A stretch of 41,600 nucleotides of DNA. It comes from Candidatus Hatepunaea meridiana (GTDB taxonomy: Bacteria > Electryoneota > AABM5-125-24 > Hatepunaeales > Hatepunaeaceae). Each line of letters begins with the position of its first letter. Within the stretch, counting starts at the first letter, position 1. Below are positions 34,385 to 41,600 of this stretch, piece by piece. The notes beneath the pieces are model-generated. The model was not told where the DNA came from. It was given only the letters and a program-made list of their open reading frames with translations, and ran no database searches. Location of the stretch: NCBI GenBank assembly GCA_030765125.1, contig JAVCDD010000231.1:1-41600 (forward strand). The letters run 5' to 3'. Position numbers and translations under genes: made by a program.

Positions 34385-35365
34385 ATGAAGAAAGAAATCA
34401 AGAAAATATTAGTCACCGGTTCAGTAGGTCAAATTGGATCGGAACTTACATTAGAGTTGCGCAATAGATACGGCGCTGAGAACGTCATTGCAACAGGACG
34501 CAAGACGCAGCCATCAGACGAATTGAGAAATTCAGGACCGTTTCATTTTATTAATATTAATGATATTGACAGCGTTGAAGAGATCATCAAGAAGTACGAC
34601 ATCGATACGGTCGTTCACATGGCAGCGATACTGTCGGCTGTCGGTGAAAAGAATCCGCAACTTTGCTGGGATGTAAATATGAACGGTACGATCAACCTGC
34701 TTGAACTGGGTATTAAGTACGAAATGGCGCGCATAGTCATTCCGAGTTCGATTGCTGTTTGGGGCAAATTCGTAGCTCTGGACAACACTCCGCAGGAATC
34801 TGTATTGAAACCGACCACGATGTACGGCGTCACCAAAGTCTGTGGTGAACTGCTATGCGACTACTACGTCCAGCGTTTCGGATTGGACATCAGGGGCTTG
34901 CGTTATCCGGGAATCATCTCTCACGTAACGCCTCCCGGCGGCGGCACAACCGACTACGCCGTAGCTATCTATTATGAAGCGATTGATAAGGGTGAATACA
35001 CTTGCTTTGTTAAAGAAGACACTCGTCTGCCGATGATGTATATGCCGGACGCTATCAACGGCACAATTCAGCTTATGGAAGCCGACTATGACAAGCTGAT
35101 TCATCATTCCGATTTTAACCATGCTGCGATGAGCTTCAATGTTACCGATCTTGCAAATTCTATTAAGAAGCATATTCCTGATTTCAAGGTTGCGTATGAA
35201 CCTGATTACCGCCAGGAGATTGCAGACTCATGGCCCAATTCTATTGATGACTCAGCCGCTCGCGAGGAGTGGGGTTGGAAACCGCAGTGGGATCTGGATG
35301 CAATGACTGAAGATATGCTGAAGAATCTGAAGATCAGGAAAGAAGCGGGGACGTTGTACCGGTAG
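34385..35365 (+). CDS. tdh: L-threonine 3-dehydrogenase, SDR/epimerase-type
   Basis: Oxidises threonine to 2-amino-3-oxobutyrate with NAD+. The 326-aa protein is of the extended SDR (NDP-sugar-epimerase-like) type, not the zinc alcohol-dehydrogenase type of E. coli. NAD motif GSVGQIGSE (residues about 12-20), catalytic Ser in VIPSSIAVWG, YGVTK with Tyr 147 and Lys 151, and RYPGIISH, which matches the family. The distant partner kbl (37758) completes conversion of threonine to glycine plus acetyl-CoA, supporting this call over a sugar epimerase. ACGGAG lies upstream of ATG 34385. Confidence 0.9.
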   Translation: MKKEIKKILVTGSVGQIGSELTLELRNRYGAENVIATGRKTQPSDELRNSGPFHFININDIDSVEEIIKKYDIDTVVHMAAILSAVGEKNPQLCWDVNMNGTINLLELGIKYEMARIVIPSSIAVWGKFVALDNTPQESVLKPTTMYGVTKVCGELLCDYYVQRFGLDIRGLRYPGIISHVTPPGGGTTDYAVAIYYEAIDKGEYTCFVKEDTRLPMMYMPDAINGTIQLMEADYDKLIHHSDFNHAAMSFNVTDLANSIKKHIPDFKVAYEPDYRQEIADSWPNSIDDSAAREEWGWKPQWDLDAMTEDMLKNLKIRKEAGTLYR

Positions 35366-35371
35366 GTTTTA

Positions 35372-35427
35372 CCGGAGTGCATAAGCTTGCATGCTTTGTC
35401 AACGCGAAGCAAGCTTCGCTACTCCGG
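35372..35427. repeat. Palindromic element, family E (second copy)
   Basis: Left arm 35372-35394 pairs imperfectly with right arm 35405-35427 (CGAAGCAAGCTTCGCTACTC). The right arm matches the family E arm at 83-105 at 21 of 23 positions. The two differences are a compensating A-T for C-G swap in the inner stem. Confidence 0.8.
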
Positions 35428-35433
35428 CAGCTT

Positions 35434-35510
35434 CGTAGTCCGGCTTCTCCAAAGCCGGGGATCGTCGTTAATTTATCAGGTATTCCCTGCTTCGGAGAAG
35501 CCGGGCTACG
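35434..35510. repeat. Imperfect 26-bp palindromic element
   Basis: Arms 35434-35459 and 35485-35510 pair at about 23 of 26 positions (core GGCTTCTCC.AAGC). It lies directly after the family E copy, between tdh and the Rieske-like gene. An open frame through both repeats extends the Rieske gene upstream, but it is repeat sequence. Confidence 0.8.
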
Positions 35511-35578
35511 AGCTGGGTTCAGCCCAGACAGAAACAATATCTTCCGACAACCAGAGAATAAAAGCGGAGGTCAAACCT

Positions 35579-35998
35579 ATGCATGAAAAGACGCTCAAAC
35601 GCAGTTTCTTCCAGCGGCTCTTCGGGAAACCTGCTACTCAGCCGCCAAAGGATAAAGAGTGCTGGACGTTTACCGATGGCAAAGTTATAGTTGACCTCAG
35701 CCGTGCTCCGGAATTGTCTGAAACAGGAGGAGCCATTCGACTTGAAGGCAACGAAATTCCTGAACGCGTGCTCGTCATTCACGGAGACGATGGAAATTAT
35801 TACGCCTTCAGCAATAAGTGCAAACACGGTGGACGACGATTGGATCCCGTGCCCTGTGCCGGCACGGTGCAATGTTGTAGTATTGGCAAGTCAACTTATG
35901 ATTACTCTGGCAAAGTTCTGTCTGGCTCAGCGAAGGAGGATATAATTATCTATCCTGTCAAGTTTGATGATGGGAAGCTGATTATCGAAATAAAATGA
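35579..35998 (+). CDS. Rieske-like [2Fe-2S] domain protein lacking one histidine ligand
   Basis: A 139-aa soluble protein with a Rieske fold. ATG 35579 is chosen because CGGAGGT lies just upstream and the open frame before it passes through two palindromes. The first ligand pair is intact: C81-K-H83 in NKCKHGG. The second half of the motif, normally C-x-x-H-G-x-x-F/Y-D, reads C100-S-I-G103-K-S-T-Y-D, so the histidine is replaced by glycine while the rest aligns. Cluster binding is therefore doubtful or uses another ligand; C99 beside C100 is a candidate. The stop overlaps the next gene's start (ATGA), so the two are coupled. A redox partner role is inferred only. Confidence 0.75.
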   Translation: MHEKTLKRSFFQRLFGKPATQPPKDKECWTFTDGKVIVDLSRAPELSETGGAIRLEGNEIPERVLVIHGDDGNYYAFSNKCKHGGRRLDPVPCAGTVQCCSIGKSTYDYSGKVLSGSAKEDIIIYPVKFDDGKLIIEIK

Positions 35999-36195
35999 AA
36001 ATTAAATACATAATAGTAAACATAATCAGTGTCGCTGTCACGCTGTTTATTCTGTCGATTGTTTTCAGCCAGATTTTTGGGTATACCTGGCAAGCGGGCA
36101 TAATTCAATTCATCCGACGCAAAGAGGTGCTTATTGGGGTGGTAGTGGTACTGGTACTCTATAATTTTGTATTGATTAAGTTTATTAAGAAGTAG
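35995..36195 (+). CDS. Small two-helix membrane protein, coupled to the Rieske-like gene
   Basis: A 66-aa protein with two hydrophobic helices (about residues 5-27 and 46-62) joined by a basic loop with RRKEV, and a lysine-rich C-terminus (FIKK). The start ATG overlaps the TGA of the Rieske-like gene (ATGA), a classic coupling arrangement. Not recognised by family. It may anchor the Rieske-like protein to the membrane; this rests on gene coupling alone. Confidence 0.65.
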   Translation: MKIKYIIVNIISVAVTLFILSIVFSQIFGYTWQAGIIQFIRRKEVLIGVVVVLVLYNFVLIKFIKK

Positions 36196-36228
36196 ATAGT
36201 ATTACCTTGTAAGTAACAATCACTGGGG

Positions 36229-36259
36229 AGGGCGGATATTTATGTCCACCGCCCTATGA
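36229..36259 (+). promoter_or_regulatory. Leader hairpin and 5-codon upstream ORF before the methyltransferase
   Basis: AGGGCGG (36229-36235) pairs with CCGCCCT (36249-36255), directly before ATG 36256. The strong SD GGGGAGG (36225 on) is best spaced for ATG 36242, which reads MSTAL and stops at TGA 36257-36259, overlapping the methyltransferase ATG. This arrangement would couple methyltransferase translation to the short ORF. It could also be coincidence. Confidence 0.35.
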
Positions 36260-37713
36260 AATGGAATACAATGGAAAACGAGAATTTACTCTATTATGGA
36301 GATAACTTAGATGTGCTTCGGTTGCATATCAAGGATGAGTCTGTAGATCTCGTTTACCTCGATCCACCCTTTAAGAGCGACCAGAACTACAATGTGATCT
36401 TCAGAGAGCAGGACGGAACAAAATCAAAATCACAGATAAAGGCGTTTGAAGATACCTGGCATTGGGATATAACCGCTGCTGCCTCATATCAAGAAGTAAT
36501 AGAAACCTGTTCAGACGATGTATCTAAGGCTATGCAGGCATTCCGGAACTTCCTGGGCGAAAGCGATATGCTGGCGTACCTATCAATGATGGCGCCGCGG
36601 CTTGTTGAAATGAAACGTGTTCTGAAACAAACCGGAAGCATCTATCTCCATTGCGATCCGACTGCAAGCCATTACTTGAAAATGTTGATGGATTCGATCT
36701 TCGGTGTGAATAATTTCCGAAATGAGATTGTATGGCATTACAGGACGGGGAATCTCGCAAAGAAGCAGTTTCAAAGAAAACATGATATAATCCTGTTTTA
36801 TTCTAAAAGCGGAAATTCCTTTTTCAAACCGATAGATATAAAGGAATACTATGTTCAAGTATATGGTCCGGGATTCAAACCTTCATTCAAAGGACGCAAA
36901 CACGGTGAAGATAAGTATGGTCAATATAGGATGTCATTCATAGATGATGTATGGGATATTTCTGCGGTTTTTACATTAAGCAAGGAACATCTGGATTATC
37001 CGACTCAAAAACCTGAAGCTCTTTTAGAACGAATCATTAACGCCAGCAGCAAAGAAGGGGATATTGTACTCGATCCCTTCTGTGGTTGCGGAACGACTAT
37101 TGTTACCGCCCAACGATTTAATCGTCAGTGGATCGGAATAGATGTAACTCATCTTGCCGTTACATTAATTAAACACCGATTGAATGATATGTTCGGTGGT
37201 GAGGTTAAATATAAAACCGTCGGCGAACCGAAATCTCTGCCGGATGCTATTGCCTTAGCCAAAGATGATGCTTATCAGTTCCAATGGTGGTCGCTGGGGT
37301 TGGTCGGCGCCCGACCGGTAGAACAAAAGAAAGGGAAAGATCGTGGAATTGACGGACGCCTCTATTTCCACGATGAACCTGTAGGCGGTAAAACAAAACA
37401 GATAATAATTTCTGTTAAATCCGGTCATACCGGTGTTGCGCATATCCGAGACTTAAGAGGTGTTATTGAACGCGAAAAGGCGGAGATTGGAGTGTTGATA
37501 TCCCTAAAAGAACCCACGCGCGAAATGAAAAAGGAAGCTGCCAGCGCAGGTTTTTATGAATCACCTTGGGGTAAGCATCCACGGATGCAGATATTGACAA
37601 TAACGGATATTTTTGACAACAAGGGAATTGATTTCCCACCACAAACAAATGTAACTTATAAAAAGGCTGGTAAAGCAAATAAATCGAATCAAAACAACTC
37701 AAACCTCTTTTAA
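36256..37713 (+). CDS. Adenine-type DNA methyltransferase fused to a PD-(D/E)xK-like nuclease domain
   Basis: A 485-aa protein. The N-terminal part is a beta-class amino-methyltransferase: catalytic motif IV DPPF (residues 36-39) comes before YPTQKPEALLERI and the SAM motif DPFCGCGTT (273-281). From about residue 340, QWWSLGLVGARPVEQKKGKDRGIDG...IIISVKSG resembles a Mrr-like restriction fold, with Asp 366 and Lys 388. The usual acidic or glutamine residue before the lysine is Ser 386. I recall the same C-terminal domain with SVK in other methyltransferases, so Ser may be normal for this subgroup. It could be a one-gene restriction-modification enzyme; cleavage is inferred. No separate specificity subunit is present. 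It interrupts the tdh-kbl pair. ATG 36271 (MENENLLYYG) is an alternative start. Confidence 0.85.
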   Translation: MKWNTMENENLLYYGDNLDVLRLHIKDESVDLVYLDPPFKSDQNYNVIFREQDGTKSKSQIKAFEDTWHWDITAAASYQEVIETCSDDVSKAMQAFRNFLGESDMLAYLSMMAPRLVEMKRVLKQTGSIYLHCDPTASHYLKMLMDSIFGVNNFRNEIVWHYRTGNLAKKQFQRKHDIILFYSKSGNSFFKPIDIKEYYVQVYGPGFKPSFKGRKHGEDKYGQYRMSFIDDVWDISAVFTLSKEHLDYPTQKPEALLERIINASSKEGDIVLDPFCGCGTTIVTAQRFNRQWIGIDVTHLAVTLIKHRLNDMFGGEVKYKTVGEPKSLPDAIALAKDDAYQFQWWSLGLVGARPVEQKKGKDRGIDGRLYFHDEPVGGKTKQIIISVKSGHTGVAHIRDLRGVIEREKAEIGVLISLKEPTREMKKEAASAGFYESPWGKHPRMQILTITDIFDNKGIDFPPQTNVTYKKAGKANKSNQNNSNLF

Positions 37714-37757
37714 TTTAAAGAAAATAAAAACAAAAAACATAGAATTAAGGAAACAAA

Positions 37758-39005
37758 ATGTACGGAAAAATCAAAGACGACCTGATCAATGAACTGGTTG
37801 AAGTTCGCGAAGCGGGTCTTTACAAAGAAGAACGGTTTATACACGGACCTCAGGGCGCTGACATTAACGTTGAATATCCCGAAAACGCTCCTCAGGAAGA
37901 CGTGATAAACTTCTGTGCGAATAACTACCTCGGACTGTCAAGCTATCCGAAGGTTCTGGAAGCTGCTCATAAGGGTCTGGATGAACGCGGTTATGGTATG
38001 TCCTCAGTACGCTTTATCTGTGGCACACAGGACATTCACAGGGAATTGGAGCAGAAGATTGCCAGGTTCCTCGGCACCGAGGATACAATCCTCTACTCAT
38101 CCTGCTTCGACGCCAACGGCGGTCTGTTCGAAGTCTTTATGAAGAAGGAAGATGCCATCATCACCGATGCGCTGAACCACGCTTCGATCATTGACGGTAT
38201 CCGGCTCTGCAAGGCGAAACGTTATATCTATGCCAATAACGATATGAATTCCCTCGAAGAGAAGCTGATAGAAGCTAATTCAAACGGAGCTCGTTACAAG
38301 ATGGTCTGCACCGACGGCGCATTCTCGATGGACGGAAATATCGCACAGCTCGACAAGATTTGCGACCTGGCAGAGAAATACGATGCTATGGTGATGTTTG
38401 ACGATTCACACTGCACCGGCTTCCTCGGCAAGACCGGTCGCGGCACGCACGAGTACCGCAACTGTATGGATCGTATCGACATCATAACCAGCACACTCGG
38501 TAAAGCAATGGGCGGCGCATCCGGCGGTTTCACATCCGGTCGTAAGGAAATGATCGAGATGCTGCGCCAACGTTCGCGTCCTTATCTGTTTTCAAACAGC
38601 CTCGCCCCCGTTGTCGTGAAAGCGGCTATCCAAGTAGTTGATATGCTGTCTGAAACAACCGAACTTCGCGACAAATTAGAGTGGAACACCAAATACTTCC
38701 GCGAGAAAATGACTGCATTCGGTTACGACATCAACCCCGGCGATCATCCGATTGTCCCGATTATGCTTTACAATGCAAAGCTGTCCCAGGATATGGCGCG
38801 CGATTTGTATTTTGAAGGCGTCTACGTCATCGGATTTTTCTATCCGGTGGTCGGTAAGGGTCTGGCTCGTATAAGAGTTCAACTCTCTGCAGGACACGAT
38901 AAGGAGCATTTGGACAAGGCTCTGGCAGCGTTCGAGAAAATCGGTAAGAAATACAATATACTCGGTAAATCGAAGGAAGAAGTCATCGCTATGTATGGTG
39001 AATGA
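37758..39005 (+). CDS. kbl: Glycine C-acetyltransferase (2-amino-3-ketobutyrate CoA ligase)
   Basis: PLP enzyme that splits 2-amino-3-oxobutyrate with CoA into glycine and acetyl-CoA. The 415-aa protein has [30 protein letters not shown] and the PLP lysine in [12 protein letters not shown] (Lys 249). The end, [18 protein letters not shown], is longer than the E. coli enzyme. AAGGAA precedes the start. It is the second step after tdh (34385), although three unrelated genes lie between. Its last 42 bases plus one are duplicated at 41374-41416. Confidence 0.95.
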   Translation: MYGKIKDDLINELVEVREAGLYKEERFIHGPQGADINVEYPENAPQEDVINFCANNYLGLSSYPKVLEAAHKGLDERGYGMSSVRFICGTQDIHRELEQKIARFLGTEDTILYSSCFDANGGLFEVFMKKEDAIITDALNHASIIDGIRLCKAKRYIYANNDMNSLEEKLIEANSNGARYKMVCTDGAFSMDGNIAQLDKICDLAEKYDAMVMFDDSHCTGFLGKTGRGTHEYRNCMDRIDIITSTLGKAMGGASGGFTSGRKEMIEMLRQRSRPYLFSNSLAPVVVKAAIQVVDMLSETTELRDKLEWNTKYFREKMTAFGYDINPGDHPIVPIMLYNAKLSQDMARDLYFEGVYVIGFFYPVVGKGLARIRVQLSAGHDKEHLDKALAAFEKIGKKYNILGKSKEEVIAMYGE

Positions 39006-39006
39006 T
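38964..39006 (+). repeat. Direct repeat, left copy (3' end of kbl)
   Basis: Bases 38973-39006 (34 bp) are identical to 41383-41416, and the wider 43-bp pair 38964-39006/41374-41416 matches at 41 positions. This copy encodes the native kbl tail ([11 protein letters not shown], stop). With the right copy it brackets the XRE/ABC-ATPase pair; the offset is 2410 bp. Confidence 0.9.
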
Positions 39007-39030
39007 CCTAAAATTGCTCATATCAATTGG

Positions 39031-39064
39031 AAAGGCTCACTTGTATATCGGGTGAGCCTTTTCA
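39031..39064 (+). terminator. Rho-independent terminator after kbl
   Basis: AAAGGCTCAC (39031-39040) and GTGAGCCTTT (39052-39061) are perfect arms around an 11-base loop, followed by a short T run. Placed 25 bp after the kbl stop. It is symmetric enough to serve the opposite XRE gene too. Confidence 0.8.
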
Positions 39065-39130
39065 TATTATATACCTATTTGGTCTTTCCTTGAAGAAATA
39101 AGGTGTTTTAGTGTCCTTGTCAGATAACAA

Positions 39131-39496
39131 TCAGTTTCTAACGTTTTTCTTTAGATAGTGAATAAATGCCGCTACCGCCCTTCGCTCTTCTTCGGTAAGG
39201 TCGTCTTCGAACAATGTTTCATTCAAATTGTTTTGATTGTTTTTGTCATTTTGTGTGTGAATAGGTAGTACATACCCCACAAGTTCCATCAACCTCATAT
39301 AGGGAACGCTAAGGACCTCCGATAGTCGCTGCAGTACACGCGGAGATGGATTCTTCACTATTCCGTTCTCAAGCTTTTGCAGGTAAGTAGCCGAGATTTT
39401 CGAAGGCTTTGCAACAGCGTGCAGCGATAGGTTTTTGGAATGCCTGACGCTTTTGAGCTTATCGCCAAGTTTTTTTGGTCCGAAATCATTTTTCAT
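39131..39496 (-). CDS. XRE-family transcriptional regulator
   Basis: A 121-aa DNA-binding protein. The start is placed at 39496 (MKNDFGPKK), which has AAGAGG about eight bases upstream on the minus strand; an upstream start at 39520 lacks this. The helix-turn-helix spans roughly residues 10-65: KLKSVRHSKNLSLHAVAKPSKISATYLQKLENG. The C-terminal part contains an N- and D-rich linker and the helix LTEEERRAVAAFIHYLKK, which may mediate dimerisation. It is divergent from the ABC-class ATPase gene, with a perfect palindrome between them, so it probably represses itself and possibly the ATPase. Confidence 0.88.
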   Translation of the reverse strand: MKNDFGPKKLGDKLKSVRHSKNLSLHAVAKPSKISATYLQKLENGIVKNPSPRVLQRLSEVLSVPYMRLMELVGYVLPIHTQNDKNNQNNLNETLFEDDLTEEERRAVAAFIHYLKKNVRN

Positions 39497-39522
39497 GAAA
39501 AACCTCTTGATATATGGCAACT

Positions 39523-39542
39523 ATAGTGTAAATTTACACTAT
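39523..39542. promoter_or_regulatory. Perfect 20-bp palindromic operator candidate
   Basis: ATAGTGTAAATTTACACTAT is a perfect palindrome 26 bp upstream of the XRE start and 128 bp upstream of the ATPase start. Position, symmetry and length suit an XRE dimer. AT-rich -10-like sequences lie on both sides (TATAAA at 39561-39566). Confidence 0.7.
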
Positions 39543-39670
39543 TGTATATAAATATGCAAGTATAAATAGTCATGTTTCCTCGAAGCAGGGAAGTGAACTG
39601 ATAATTCGTATCTTGCTTAAGTGAAACAAGAGCCTACTAAAAGATTGTTTATCTATCTTGGAATTGAATA

Positions 39671-41419
39671 ATGAAACCTTTAGAGTTATTAAAACAACAA
39701 CTACAACACATTGATGGTAAGGACTACGGCGCCTACCAATCTCTGAAAGGTCAATGGGCTTTCTCATACTTTGAACTCTTCATTGATCGTATTCCCAAGG
39801 ATCCATACGCACCACCCAGTACTGGTGTGTACAGGGCGCGAGTTCCTCGCGATAAAGCTGATTTTTCTGGTGATGTAATCAAATCCCGCACGAGAACGAT
39901 TGCTTTTCGGGACTACCTCGCAAGGCAATTTAACTTAAGCTGCTCGATTTATAACAGAGGTAGACGTGGTACTGGAAACAGCGGTATTATCGCCATTTCC
40001 GAACCGGGTCAGGTTATCCTCGACCGTACTTCCATCGTTATCGATAAAAACTGTATAGAAGCCCGATTCTTTATGGGATTACCCGCAAAAGGCAGGTCAA
40101 TCAATGCAAGAATCGCTGAAAGTATGTTTTTTGAAGAACTACCGCAAATTATAGAGTCGTCGCTCTATGCTAAGAATCTTGACCTTGATGCCCTGGATAG
40201 GCATATTAAGGTTGCTGAAGATGCCGAATATCTCAGGGATTCTCTCTGTGCTGCCGGATTAGTGGCTTTTATTAGAGATGGCGCAATCCTTCCAAGGGAG
40301 AGCGGAGTGGAACAAAAACCACTCGACACATCAAGCGTTGTTCCATTCAAATCGCCTGATAGTTTACGAGTTAGCTTTGACCTCCCTAATGCGGGAATAA
40401 TAACAGGTATGGGAATTCCAAAAGGTGTTATCCTCATTGTAGGAGGTGGATACCATGGAAAATCAACAATACTTCAAGCATTAGAATTGGGTGTCTATAA
40501 CCACATCCCAGGGGATGGTAGAGATTACTGCGTTTCAGCGCCCGAGACCGTGAAAGTTCGAACCGCCAGCGGTAGGAGCGTTGTTAAAACTGACATTTCC
40601 GCTTTTATTAACAATATTCCATTGCGAGAAACTCCCACCGCATTTTCCACTACTAACGCCAGCGGCAGCACATCGCAAGCTGCCTTTGTTGCAGAGTCGA
40701 TTGAAGCAGTAGCTAAGGTTTTGCTAATGGACGAGGATACTTGTGCAATGAATTTTATAATCCGAGACAAGCGTATGCAGGAGCTTGTGTCCAAGAAGCA
40801 CGAACCGATCACCTCGTTCGTTGACAAAGTGAGACAACTATATGAAGAGCATGACATCTCCACCATTCTGGTTATGGGTGGCTCAGGTGATTATTTCAGC
40901 GTAGCTGATTGCATCATTCAAATGATCGCATTTGAACCCTATAATGTCACCGAGCGAGCTCATACAATCGCTGAATGTTTTCCAACAAATAGAGCACAGG
41001 AAGGTGGCCCTACTTTTAAAAGTCCGATACGACGTTTCCCTTTGGAACAGGGGCTCAATCCATATAACGAGTATGGTAACCTCAGGATAACCGCTCAGGA
41101 TCCGCGACGACTTATCTTTGGGCAAAATACTGTTGACCTTTCCGAACTTGCCCAAATTGTCGAGACGGCACAAACTAAAGCAATAGGACGAGCCATTCTG
41201 TATGCTAAACACAATATGGACGGTGAAAGAGAGCTCATTCAGATTATAATTGATGTAATGGAGGATATTCAACACCAAGGATTGGATGTGCTGGATAATA
41301 GCCTCACAGGGGATCTTGCACAATTCAGAGGATTGGAATTAGCTGCAACGCTTAATCGAATGAGGAACTTAATGGTGAATCAAAGGAAGAAGTCATCGCT
41401 ATGTATGGTGAATGATTGA
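39671..41419 (+). CDS. ABC-class ATPase (PF09818-type), with a foreign C-terminal tail
   Basis: A 582-aa protein of the family usually annotated as predicted ATPase of the ABC class; function unknown. The N-terminus (LQHIDGKDYGAYQSLKG) and the DPYAPPS motif fit. Walker A is GGGYHGKST (258-266), the ABC-like signature lies near SGSTSQAA (about 334), and Walker B is LLMDED (353-356 region). The family normally ends near NRLR.LKVKQ; here NRMRNLMVNQR is followed by [10 protein letters not shown], which is encoded by the second copy of the kbl 3' end read in another frame. A weak ribosome site precedes ATG 39671. It probably shares the 20-bp operator with the XRE gene. Confidence 0.85.
   Translation: MKPLELLKQQLQHIDGKDYGAYQSLKGQWAFSYFELFIDRIPKDPYAPPSTGVYRARVPRDKADFSGDVIKSRTRTIAFRDYLARQFNLSCSIYNRGRRGTGNSGIIAISEPGQVILDRTSIVIDKNCIEARFFMGLPAKGRSINARIAESMFFEELPQIIESSLYAKNLDLDALDRHIKVAEDAEYLRDSLCAAGLVAFIRDGAILPRESGVEQKPLDTSSVVPFKSPDSLRVSFDLPNAGIITGMGIPKGVILIVGGGYHGKSTILQALELGVYNHIPGDGRDYCVSAPETVKVRTASGRSVVKTDISAFINNIPLRETPTAFSTTNASGSTSQAAFVAESIEAVAKVLLMDEDTCAMNFIIRDKRMQELVSKKHEPITSFVDKVRQLYEEHDISTILVMGGSGDYFSVADCIIQMIAFEPYNVTERAHTIAECFPTNRAQEGGPTFKSPIRRFPLEQGLNPYNEYGNLRITAQDPRRLIFGQNTVDLSELAQIVETAQTKAIGRAILYAKHNMDGERELIQIIIDVMEDIQHQGLDVLDNSLTGDLAQFRGLELAATLNRMRNLMVNQRKKSSLCMVND
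41374..41416 (+). repeat. Direct repeat, right copy (kbl 3' end inside the ATPase tail)
   Basis: Matches 38964-39006 at 41 of 43 positions and exactly over the last 34 bp. Here it is read in another frame and encodes the terminal [10 protein letters not shown] of the ATPase. The sequence after the repeat differs from that after kbl, so identity stops sharply at 41416. Confidence 0.9.
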
Positions 41420-41434
41420 ACTGTAAACCACTAA

Positions 41435-41470
41435 AAAAAGGGCTCACAATTGTAAGCCCTTTTTATTTTA
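41435..41470 (+). terminator. Rho-independent terminator after the ATPase gene
   Basis: AAAAAGGGCT (41435-41444) and AGCCCTTTTT (41455-41464) are perfect arms around CACAATTGTA, followed by ATTTTA. It lies 15 bp after the stop. Its GGCTCAC core recalls the kbl terminator. Confidence 0.85.
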
Positions 41471-41600
41471 AGGTTTACCAATAAGTCTTTACCGAACTAA
41501 AGTTCCAAACCTGCTATTTTGATTTGGACATCTGATTTGTGCTTAATTACTTGAAATCCGTACATAGATTTGTTATACAGTATGATTTGGCACCTAAACA

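Noticed and set aside
34385..35365. UDP-glucose 4-epimerase or other sugar epimerase
   Set aside because: The sequence matches the SDR-type threonine dehydrogenase pattern and kbl, the next enzyme of that route, lies nearby.
35387..35578. 64-residue N-terminal extension of the Rieske-like protein, and an overlapping ORF at 35377-35586
   Set aside because: Both are translations of two palindromic elements. CGGAGGT directly before ATG 35579 marks the true start.
39006..41416. Composite transposon
   Set aside because: No transposase, integrase or terminal inverted repeats inside the repeat-bracketed segment; only direct repeats of the kbl end.
41471..41600. Gene at the right end of the window
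   Set aside because: No ORF with a plausible start and no repeat or RNA signature was recognised in the last 130 bp.

Overview
The window looks like chromosomal DNA of an uncultured bacterium of the Fibrobacteres-Chlorobi-Bacteroidetes (FCB) superphylum or a neighbouring candidate phylum. The main clue is three giant secreted proteins in tandem, each with an N-terminal signal peptide and a C-terminal sorting domain of the type IX secretion (YPNPFN...SGxY...LLR) kind. The moderate GC content, a fusion R-M methyltransferase and an SDR-type threonine dehydrogenase fit the same group. This placement rests on architecture, not on a marker-gene tree. No rRNA or tRNA gene was seen.

Layout. (1) 1-20.4 kb: three giant surface or secreted proteins (about 2965, 1460 and 1958 aa) built from FN3, MAM-like, carboxypeptidase-regulatory-like, beta-propeller, ASH/HYDIN-like and cadherin-like modules. 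The third has a possible promoter and a structured leader that could mask its Shine-Dalgarno sequence. (2) 20.9-25.7 kb: housekeeping and metabolic genes: lysine 6-aminotransferase, rsmI, lgt overlapping tmk, and a convergent aldo/keto reductase. (3) 26.0-34.1 kb: gyrA with a ~120-aa insertion, a small membrane protein, the redox regulator rex, a secreted 5'-nucleotidase-like protein with a ruined active site, and lutA-lutB without lutC. (4) 34.4-39.0 kb: the threonine-to-glycine pair tdh and kbl. They are separated by a Rieske-like protein lacking one ligand histidine, a 66-aa membrane protein and a methyltransferase-nuclease fusion. (5) 39.0-41.5 kb: a divergent XRE regulator / ABC-class ATPase pair around a perfect 20-bp palindrome. 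The pair is bracketed by a direct repeat of the 3' end of kbl (34 bp exact, 41/43 extended), and the second copy is read in another frame as the tail of the ATPase.

Across the window, most gaps between transcription units hold long palindromic elements of several unrelated families (arms 13-32 bp, often perfect), plus solo arms of the same families. Some units also lie inside reading frames. A 33-bp unit is repeated three times in frame in the first giant gene and shares 22 exact bases with the lutA-lutB junction. Another palindrome sits in frame in the second giant gene. This resembles the coding palindromic elements described in Rickettsia.

The strongest candidates for something undescribed are the XRE/ABC-ATPase cassette at the kbl 3' end, the coding palindromic elements, the leader upstream of the third giant gene, and the Rieske-like and nucleotidase-like proteins with lost catalytic or ligand residues.
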